Source of the DNA: Mesenet sp031546805 | Lineage (GTDB): Bacteria > Pseudomonadota > Alphaproteobacteria > Rickettsiales > Anaplasmataceae | Reading direction: 5' to 3' | Length of the DNA stretch: 12,050 bases | Assembly: GCA_031546805.1 (NCBI GenBank) | Contig: JAVBJW010000042.1 | Location: 1-12,050 of the forward strand | In this document: piece by piece, positions 6,230 through 12,050 of the stretch | Layout: each line of letters starts with the position of its first letter | Position numbering within the stretch: position 1 is the stretch's first letter | The notes under the pieces: generated by a model | The model's database searches: none | What the model saw: the letters and a program-made list of their open reading frames with translations, nothing else | Told to the model about the DNA's origin: nothing | Made by a program: the position numbers and the translations under genes

Positions 6230-7516
6230 TTAATTCATGAAATTATCATCAACAATAATCATATCACTCCTTTTTGGACTTGTTGAAATTAAGCTTATTC
6301 TTTTTCCTAAGAGTTCTTCTATTCTTTTAACATAACTTTTGGCATTAGGCGGTAGACCTTCTATAGAAGATTGACCATTTGTTGTTTCTTTCCAGCCTGG
6401 CAATTCTTCGTACATTGGCTCTAGTCTTTGTTGTATTGAAGATAGTGCAGGCAGATAGTCGTAAATTTCATTATTAAATTTATAACCAATACAGATTTTA
6501 ATCGTATCAAAGCCATCAAGAATATCAAGTTTAGTTAAAGCGATACTTGATATCCCTGCAAGCGAGATGGCTTGTCGTGCCAAGACTGAATCAAACCAAC
6601 CACAACGCCTTCTTCTATTGCTAACTGTACCTACTTCTTTTCCTCTTTTAAATAATGATTCTCCTATTTCATTTTTTTGTTCCGTAGGAAATGGACCATT
6701 TCCTACTCTTGTCGTATAAGCTTTAATAACACCTAAGACATGTAAGTGTTTAAGGTGTATACCAGATCCTACTGCTGCATAAGGTGCAACTGTGTTGCTA
6801 GAAGTAACAAACGGGTACGTGCCATGATCAATGTCGAGAAATATTCCTTGTGCACCTTCAAAGATAATTTTTTTATCTGGTGTTAACTTCCTTGATATTT
6901 CCCAAGTTGATTGTGAGTACGATAATATCTCTTGCGAAATACCTATCAACTCATCAATTACTTCCTCTGATGTAAAAGGGTTAAGCCCTGCACCATTTCT
7001 TAAAACATTGTGATACTGTAGCAAAACGTTAACTTTTTCTTGAAGATCACTATAATCTTGAAGGTCACATAGCCGAATGGCTCTTCGCCCTATCTTATCT
7101 TCGTAACATGGTCCTATACCTTTATTTGTTGTATCGATCTTTTGTTCTTGGCGTAGGTTTTCAAATAACTCTTCTTTTTGTTTATGTAATTTCAATATTA
7201 AAGGACAGTTCTCAGATATAATCAAGTTATGCGGACCAATATCTATACCATAACTTTTAAGATTTTTTATTTCTAAAATCAATGAACTAGCATCTAGTGC
7301 TACACCGTTACCTATAACGGATAATTTACCACTTCTAAGTACTGAAGAAGGAAGAAGGTTGAGTTTGTAAGCCTTCTCATCAATTACAATAGTATGTCCA
7401 GCATTATTTCCTCCCTGGAAGCGAACAACAGCGTCTGCTTTTTCACAAAGCCAATCTACTATTTTACCTTTTCCCTCATCGCCCCATTGCATGCCAACGA
7501 CTGTTACGTGTTTCAT
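6230..7516 (-). CDS. purA: Adenylosuccinate synthetase
   Basis: PurA condenses IMP and aspartate using GTP to make adenylosuccinate, the first step of AMP synthesis from IMP, in the cytoplasm. The 428-residue length is standard. The GTP-binding loop is WGDEGKGK (11-18), and the two catalytic residues are at their canonical numbers: D13, and H41 in GGNNAGHT. Other family blocks are GIGPCYEDKIGRRAIR (133-148) for IMP binding, FEGAQGIFLDIDHGTYPFV (219-237), TTRVGNGPFPTE (268-279) and GTVSNRRRRCGWFD (296-309). The protein looks fully functional. The ATG start has only a weak GA-rich sequence upstream. The gene is convergent with mlaF and is not linked in an operon to purL, although both serve purine synthesis. 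Confidence 0.97.
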   Translation of the reverse strand: MKHVTVVGMQWGDEGKGKIVDWLCEKADAVVRFQGGNNAGHTIVIDEKAYKLNLLPSSVLRSGKLSVIGNGVALDASSLILEIKNLKSYGIDIGPHNLIISENCPLILKLHKQKEELFENLRQEQKIDTTNKGIGPCYEDKIGRRAIRLCDLQDYSDLQEKVNVLLQYHNVLRNGAGLNPFTSEEVIDELIGISQEILSYSQSTWEISRKLTPDKKIIFEGAQGIFLDIDHGTYPFVTSSNTVAPYAAVGSGIHLKHLHVLGVIKAYTTRVGNGPFPTEQKNEIGESLFKRGKEVGTVSNRRRRCGWFDSVLARQAISLAGISSIALTKLDILDGFDTIKICIGYKFNNEIYDYLPALSSIQQRLEPMYEELPGWKETTNGQSSIEGLPPNAKSYVKRIEELLGKRISLISTSPKRSDMIIVDDNFMN

Positions 7517-7573
7517 TCTTTAACACTTAAATGTAAAGAGTAAAGTTAACAACATAGGCCTGTCATGTCAATT

Positions 7574-7656
7574 AGACTTCTTGCGAAATTGGCAAACAAC
7601 AAACTAACTGCATTTCTTGATAGTTTTAAACTACTAATTCAATTTGCAAAAGAGGT
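7574..7656. repeat. 83-bp region bounded by imperfect inverted repeats
   Basis: The left end at 7574-7592 (AGACTTCTTGCGAAATTGG) is matched in inverted form by the right end at 7639-7656, whose reverse complement contains ACCTCTTTTGCAAATTG. The centre holds TAGTTT-T-AAACTA (7621-7633). The element fills most of the gap between purA and the 7676-8650 gene. The end motif recurs at the purL stop (11809-11821). It looks like a small palindromic or MITE-like element or the relic of an insertion sequence. Confidence 0.4.
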
Positions 7657-7675
7657 TTATTTTACAGCCAAAATG

Positions 7676-8650
7676 TTAATAAATACAAATTTGAGCATCT
7701 GTATTTTGCATAATGTTTGTAATGCAAAGAATTTGTAAACTGGTGACCGGTGATTGTGTCTTTTCTCTGTGAAATATGCTGGTGACTAATGCTCTTAAAT
7801 CATGTCCTTCAGGATCTATTATTTGCTCTAAGTACACCAAGATTAAATTATGTACAATCTCATTATTCAACATGGTATTAATATTAATGCTGTTAGGTTG
7901 AATAAACCCATTTGCATACAGAGCTGATACTATGCCTAAGTTTTCTTTTGCTTGTGTATCTTCTAATTTATTGATTAGATCACTAACCCTGATACTTGAT
8001 ACTTCTAATACAGATTTTATAGCTTTGAGCACGTTCATATCTTGCGAATAAATACTCAATATTTCATCAGCAGTTCCGCTCTTACTTAGGATAATATTGA
8101 ACAACTCTTTATCGATAATCATTTTATGCAGTTCCCCTGTAGAAAAGATTTTAATTACTTCAGAAATCTGCCATTGAACACCTACTTTCATGAGTGCTCT
8201 GAGTACTTGAATATTATCTCTTATTTTATTGAGCAACGTCACATTATTGATATACATTACATGATCAACATCAGGTTGAGAGTATCCACCTATTTTTAGA
8301 ATATTATAAATATTCTTGTACTTTGCTATTCGACCGGATTTTTCTGTACTGCAAATTTCCTCATTTACTTTTGCTCTGCTTTTCGAAGTATACGAAACAG
8401 AAGAATTTTGTCTTATATTGTAAATATTACTATGTATTTCTACATTAGGATTTTCTACATTTTGTTCAATATTTGCTTCTAGAGCAGGTGATTTATCCTC
8501 GCTGCTATCTATATTAATCAGCTCTTGTATATTAATTTCTGAGTTTTGTGGCATATTATGCGTACTTTTAAATAACTTTTTTATAGATCCAAATATGCTT
8601 TTGAATATCTTTAGAAATTTTGCTAATAACTTTTTAAAAGTTTTTATCAC
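7676..8650 (-). CDS. Hypothetical protein with cationic amphipathic N-terminus
   Basis: I do not recognise this 324-residue protein. It begins with about 28 residues alternating Lys with hydrophobic residues (MIKTFKKLLAKFLKIFKSIF onward), a likely amphipathic helix able to sit on a membrane. A polar, Asn/Glu/Ser-rich linker follows (about 32-105), then a largely helical region with repeated Leu/Ile patterns (about 110-300). There is no classical signal peptide and no clear catalytic motif. The start is GTG: GGGGG lies about four bases upstream, and the overlapping ATG meets TGA at once. A good promoter precedes it. The N-terminus resembles that of the ankyrin gene at 2548, which hints at a common targeting role. 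A host-interacting or membrane-associated protein is a guess from this pattern only. Confidence 0.65.
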   Translation of the reverse strand: MIKTFKKLLAKFLKIFKSIFGSIKKLFKSTHNMPQNSEINIQELINIDSSEDKSPALEANIEQNVENPNVEIHSNIYNIRQNSSVSYTSKSRAKVNEEICSTEKSGRIAKYKNIYNILKIGGYSQPDVDHVMYINNVTLLNKIRDNIQVLRALMKVGVQWQISEVIKIFSTGELHKMIIDKELFNIILSKSGTADEILSIYSQDMNVLKAIKSVLEVSSIRVSDLINKLEDTQAKENLGIVSALYANGFIQPNSININTMLNNEIVHNLILVYLEQIIDPEGHDLRALVTSIFHREKTQSPVTSLQILCITNIMQNTDAQICIY

Positions 8651-8685
8651 ATTACCCCCTGTGAATATGATTAAAAAAGTTATAT

Positions 8686-8713
8686 AGTATATAAGTTAAA
8701 AGTTGGATGTTAA
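8686..8713 (-). promoter_or_regulatory. Promoter of the 7676-8650 hypothetical gene
   Basis: On the minus strand the -35 is TTAACA (8713-8708) and the -10 is TATACT (8691-8686), with a 16-base spacer. Each hexamer is one base off consensus. Transcription would begin near 8679, about 28 bases before the GTG. The -35 overlaps the first possible start codon of divergent purL, so polymerase occupancy here could affect purL expression. Confidence 0.42.
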
Positions 8714-11700
8714 TAGATATTAATATGACTACTATTAGAATAGAAATTTTAAACAAGAGCTTAAATACCAATCTTACTTCACAGGCAGATGTTTATTTAG
8801 TTACAGCATCACACTTAATTGACTCTTCGCTTTGTGAAAAAATTTGCAAAATGCTCTCACATCCTGTAGTGCAATGCTACCGTTACTACTGCTTTGATCA
8901 TAGTAGTACTTTAAAATCAGAATATAAATTTATAGAACCAAAGGCAGATTGGGCACTAGAAATTTCATTTTTACCTGGTGTAACTGATAACCTCGGTAAT
9001 ACAGCAAAACAAATGATATATGAGTATACTGGTGATCAAATGAGTTTTACAAAATCTCTCAATGTAAAAAGTGCTAAACTTATTTTAGGACAAGGAGATT
9101 TGCCAAGTATAGATGAAATTAAAAAGCAGTTTAATCCTTTAATTCAGCGTTGTCAGTTGATCCAAAAAATTAATAATTCTTATATATGGAAAAATTATGA
9201 CAATGGTTCTTTCAGAGAAAAAGAAATTATTTCTACTGATGAAAAAGTACGAAGTACAATTACTCAATTTATAAATTTAGAAGTACAAGATGATGAACTG
9301 GAGACAATAAGTAAAAATGGTATCGATGGCAACGGCAGTTTAGGTTTGTCATTACCTGCAATGAAAGCAATTCAGGCTTATTTTCGCTCAATGAAGCGCA
9401 ACCCTTCTGATATAGAGCTAGAAACACTTGCGCAAACATGGTCTGAGCATTGTAAGCATAACATCTTTTCTGCTCCCATAGACGATATAGAAGATGGGCT
9501 ATATCAACATTATATTAAGCGTGCAACTCATGAAATAAACTCAGACATTTGTGTTTCTGTTTTTTCTGATAATGCTGGCGGCATAGTTTTTAATAGACCT
9601 ATTTTGAAACTCGCTTGTGAGAGGCAAGTGCTAGAAACATACGGAACGGAAAACCGGAGTGTATTAGACATACATGAGGATTTGAGTACCGGAGTGACGA
9701 AGCAATTGTCCACAGAAGTAGAGTTTCAAAATAGGTCTAATGATGATTTTTTAATTGTAGCTAAAGTTGAAACTCATAACAGCCCCTCAGCACTTGATCC
9801 ATTTGGTGGGGCAATGACTGGAATCTTAGGAGTTAATAGAGACATTATTGGTTTTGGCAAGGGAGCAAAGCCAATTATGAATACCTACTATTTTTGTTTT
9901 GCTGAAACAATGCCAGAAAAGCTCTATAGAGACAAAGAATGTACAAATGAAGTTTTACATCCAGAGTTCATTATGAATGGTGTAATTCATGGAGTAAATG
10001 TTGGCGGTAATTGCTCTGGCATTCCAACTACTTTAGGTTCTGTGTATTTTGATGATAGATTTTGTGGTAAGCCTTTGGTTTTTGTTGGTAGTTTAGGAAT
10101 TATTCCACGTAGTATAAATGGTGAACCATCTCACATTAAACAGCCTAAAAACGGTGATAAAATTGTAATAGTTGGTGGTAGAACTGGCAGAGATGGAATT
10201 CATGGAGCAACTTTTTCTTCTTCGGCTCTAACTAGCAGTAGCCCTGCTACTGCAGTACAAATTGGCGATCCCATCACTCAAAAAAAACTCTCCTGTGCTA
10301 TCATTGAAGCTAGAGACCTAAATTTATATAATGCTATAACAGATAATGGTGCCGGCGGACTTTCTTCTTCAGTTGGTGAGATGGGCAAAGATGGATTTGA
10401 AGCGGATCTAAGCCAAGTATTACTAAAAAACAGCAGTATGGCTCCATGGGAGATCTGGATATCAGAGTCACAAGAAAGAATGACTTTGGCTGTACCAGTT
10501 GAAAAATTTGAAATGCTAAAAAAAATCATGAAAAAACATGATGTGGAATTATGTGTTGTAGGTGAGTTTACAAGTTCTGGTAGGGCAGTTGTCAAATCTT
10601 CAAGTGAAGGCAAGATAATTATGGATATAGACACAGACTTTCTTCATAACGGTAATCCAAAAATACCTCTAAAGACAAAAGTTTGGTCAAAACAACCAGT
10701 AGAAATCAAAAAAAGATTTACTGATATCCCTTTAGAAACTCAGCTCTACGAAATGATAAAAAGATCTAATATATGTAGTAAGGAATTTATAGTTACTCAA
10801 TATGACCACGAAGTTCAGGGCTCATCAGTACTCAAACCATTACAAGGAAAGGGACGTGTTTGTTCTGAAGCAGTTGTAATACGCCCTGTTTTATCCTCAG
10901 AAAGAGGTGTTGTAAAATCACAAGGGTTTGGTTCAAGCTATGGAGAAGTTGATACTTATCACATGGCAGCTTGTGCGATTGATACAGCAATACGTAATTA
11001 TATTGCAATTGGGGGAAATATTGACCATTTAGCTTTACTGGATAATTTTTGTTGGTGCGATTCAACAAATCCTGAAAGGTTATGGCAGCTAAAAAAGGCA
11101 GCTCAAAGTTGCTATGATTATGCTAAAGCTTTTAATACACCTTTCATTTCTGGTAAAGACAGCATGTTTAATGATTTTAAAGGATATAATAATAGTGGAG
11201 ATGAAGTAATTATTTCTGCTCCCCCTTCGCTCTTAATATCTGCAGTTGGGATTATAGAAGATATTGAAAATGCAATATCACTTGATGTTAAATTTCCTGG
11301 TGACTTAATATATGTTTTAGGGACAACTTATAATGAATTGGGTAGATCTGAATATCAATTATACAGTGGAATTGGCAGTAACGATGTACCAAAAGTTACC
11401 GCTAAAAGTGCTAAGCAACTGTACAAAACTTATGGTAGAGCAGTAGAAAAAAAGTTAATTGCTTCAGCCATTGCCCCAAATTTGGGTGGGCTCATCATTG
11501 CTTTGATTAAGTCACTAATTGCTGGGCAGCTAGGAGCACAAATAGATTTATCTAAAGTTATTACAGAAGGAATAGAAGATGAAAGTATAACAGATAAAGT
11601 AATAATGTTTTCTGAATCTCAAAGCCGAATAATTGTAACTATTGCACCTGAAAACAAAAAGGAATTTGAGGAATTATTTCGTGATATTCCTTATGCTAAT

Positions 11701-11811
11701 ATTGGAGTAATAACTGAAGAAAAATCACTTAATTTAAATGATACAACTACTATAAATTTAGCTACTTTAGAAGATAGCTATAGAGAATTTACTCAGAAAA
11801 AAATAAGTTAG
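8707..11811 (+). CDS. purL: Phosphoribosylformylglycinamidine synthase, long form without glutaminase domain
   Basis: PurL converts FGAR, ATP and glutamine-derived ammonia to FGAM in de novo purine synthesis. The 1034 residues comprise a PurS-like N-terminal region (about 10-190, with LEISFLPGVTDN at 84-95), a linker ending in the family motif LAQTWSEHCKH (241-251), and two AIRS-type halves. These contain VAKVETHNSPSALDPFGGA (351-369), GGNCSGIPTTLGSVYFDDR (433-451), TDNGAGGLSSSVGEMG (545-560), ESQERM (587-592), VQGSSVLKPLQGKGR (703-717) and FISGKDSMFND (813-823). E. coli PurL is about 1295 residues with a C-terminal glutaminase, and the small PurL of many bacteria is about 740. This form has the N-terminal fusion but stops without the glutaminase, so a separate PurQ is expected elsewhere. 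The ATG at 8725 (residue 7) is an alternative start; neither has a clear Shine-Dalgarno. Confidence 0.93.
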   Translation: MLIDINMTTIRIEILNKSLNTNLTSQADVYLVTASHLIDSSLCEKICKMLSHPVVQCYRYYCFDHSSTLKSEYKFIEPKADWALEISFLPGVTDNLGNTAKQMIYEYTGDQMSFTKSLNVKSAKLILGQGDLPSIDEIKKQFNPLIQRCQLIQKINNSYIWKNYDNGSFREKEIISTDEKVRSTITQFINLEVQDDELETISKNGIDGNGSLGLSLPAMKAIQAYFRSMKRNPSDIELETLAQTWSEHCKHNIFSAPIDDIEDGLYQHYIKRATHEINSDICVSVFSDNAGGIVFNRPILKLACERQVLETYGTENRSVLDIHEDLSTGVTKQLSTEVEFQNRSNDDFLIVAKVETHNSPSALDPFGGAMTGILGVNRDIIGFGKGAKPIMNTYYFCFAETMPEKLYRDKECTNEVLHPEFIMNGVIHGVNVGGNCSGIPTTLGSVYFDDRFCGKPLVFVGSLGIIPRSINGEPSHIKQPKNGDKIVIVGGRTGRDGIHGATFSSSALTSSSPATAVQIGDPITQKKLSCAIIEARDLNLYNAITDNGAGGLSSSVGEMGKDGFEADLSQVLLKNSSMAPWEIWISESQERMTLAVPVEKFEMLKKIMKKHDVELCVVGEFTSSGRAVVKSSSEGKIIMDIDTDFLHNGNPKIPLKTKVWSKQPVEIKKRFTDIPLETQLYEMIKRSNICSKEFIVTQYDHEVQGSSVLKPLQGKGRVCSEAVVIRPVLSSERGVVKSQGFGSSYGEVDTYHMAACAIDTAIRNYIAIGGNIDHLALLDNFCWCDSTNPERLWQLKKAAQSCYDYAKAFNTPFISGKDSMFNDFKGYNNSGDEVIISAPPSLLISAVGIIEDIENAISLDVKFPGDLIYVLGTTYNELGRSEYQLYSGIGSNDVPKVTAKSAKQLYKTYGRAVEKKLIASAIAPNLGGLIIALIKSLIAGQLGAQIDLSKVITEGIEDESITDKVIMFSESQSRIIVTIAPENKKEFEELFRDIPYANIGVITEEKSLNLNDTTTINLATLEDSYREFTQKKIS

Positions 11812-11821
11812 ACCTCTTTTG
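11809..11821 (+). repeat. Copy of the inverted-repeat end motif at the purL stop
   Basis: TAGACCTCTTTTG overlaps the purL stop codon and resembles both ends of the 7574-7656 element (TAGACTTCTTGCG, and ACCTCTTTTG on the opposite strand). A matching inverted partner was not found downstream within the window. It may be a solo relic of the same repeat, or chance. Confidence 0.25.
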
Positions 11822-11912
11822 AAAACATCAGCATTGCGGTTTTTTACCTACCATAAGTGAGCTTTAAAAAAATCTGTTGTTATGATCAATTTTATATGCT
11901 AGTTTGAGCATT

Positions 11913-12050
11913 ATGAATCAAAAATTGAAAATCCTGATAACAGTTTGTGGCTATACTGTCCTATTTGTTTCTGTAGTTGCCCTTATTGTTTATCTTGAAC
12001 ATGTTTCAGATCTATTTTATAAAAAACTATCAGATCGTATTGGTGGAGTT
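11913..12050 (+). CDS. N-terminus of a membrane-anchored protein (cut by window end)
   Basis: An ATG at 11913 opens a frame of 46 codons that runs off the window. After a short basic start (MNQKLK) comes one hydrophobic segment at about residues 7-27 (ILITVCGYTVLFVSVVALIVY), then a polar stretch. This fits an inner-membrane protein with an N-terminal anchor or an uncleaved signal. Codon use looks like that of the neighbouring genes. A TATGAT at 11881-11886 could be a -10 element, but no -35 supports it. The family cannot be identified from this fragment. Confidence 0.55.
   Translation, partial: MNQKLKILITVCGYTVLFVSVVALIVYLEHVSDLFYKKLSDRIGGV

Noticed and set aside
10278..10634. 118-codon minus-strand ORF inside purL
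   Set aside because: purL is strongly supported by conserved motifs across this stretch, and the antisense frame has no features of its own.
11812..11870. Terminator after purL, from the TTTTTT run at 11840-11845
   Set aside because: No inverted repeat of useful length precedes the T run.
1..12050. CRISPR array or intact insertion sequence
   Set aside because: There are no regularly spaced direct repeats and no transposase-like ORF in any frame.

Overview
The window looks like chromosome from an intracellular alphaproteobacterium of the Rickettsiales, most likely a Wolbachia-type member of the Anaplasmataceae. The evidence is the strong AT bias, sparse coding with AT-rich gaps, an interrupted ankyrin-repeat gene, a toxin-like glycosyltransferase, and housekeeping genes mixed with genus-specific hypotheticals. 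The genus is inferred from style and recalled gene content, not from a database search.

Layout. Positions 1-125 are GC-richer and hairpin-forming, and probably hold the 3' part of a small structured RNA (best guess 6S RNA). Positions 283-1134 (minus) encode a shortened crotonase-fold protein that corresponds to the C-terminal half of a bifunctional 3-hydroxyacyl-CoA dehydrogenase and appears catalytically degenerate. Positions 1274-2548 (minus) are one ankyrin-repeat gene cut by a single in-frame amber codon at 2327-2329, with a good promoter and Shine-Dalgarno in front. Positions 2776-3627 (plus) encode an exported TPR protein. Positions 3682-4527 (minus) encode a glycosyltransferase with the catalytic motif of the TcdA/TcdB group, a candidate host-directed effector. 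Positions 4717-6209 (plus) are a tightly coupled permease-ATPase pair of the Mla phospholipid transport type. They converge on purA (6230-7516, minus). A hypothetical protein with a cationic amphipathic N-terminus (7676-8650, minus) is divergent from a long purL (8707-11811, plus). The window ends inside a gene with an N-terminal membrane segment (11913 onward).

How the genes fit together. purA and purL serve de novo purine synthesis: PurL acts at the FGAM step and PurA at the first step from IMP to AMP. They are not in one operon here. The Mla-type pair maintains envelope lipid asymmetry, with its partner subunits presumably elsewhere. The ankyrin protein, the TcdA-like glycosyltransferase and the 7676-8650 protein form the accessory component, with possible roles at the host interface. 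Signs of decay are clear: an in-frame stop in the ankyrin gene, coding-like sequence continuing in frame past the glycosyltransferase stop, and loss of the dehydrogenase half and active-site residues in the crotonase protein. Two inverted-repeat elements of about 83 bp and a 28-bp perfect palindrome occupy intergenic gaps. I saw no tRNA, rRNA, CRISPR array or intact transposase.
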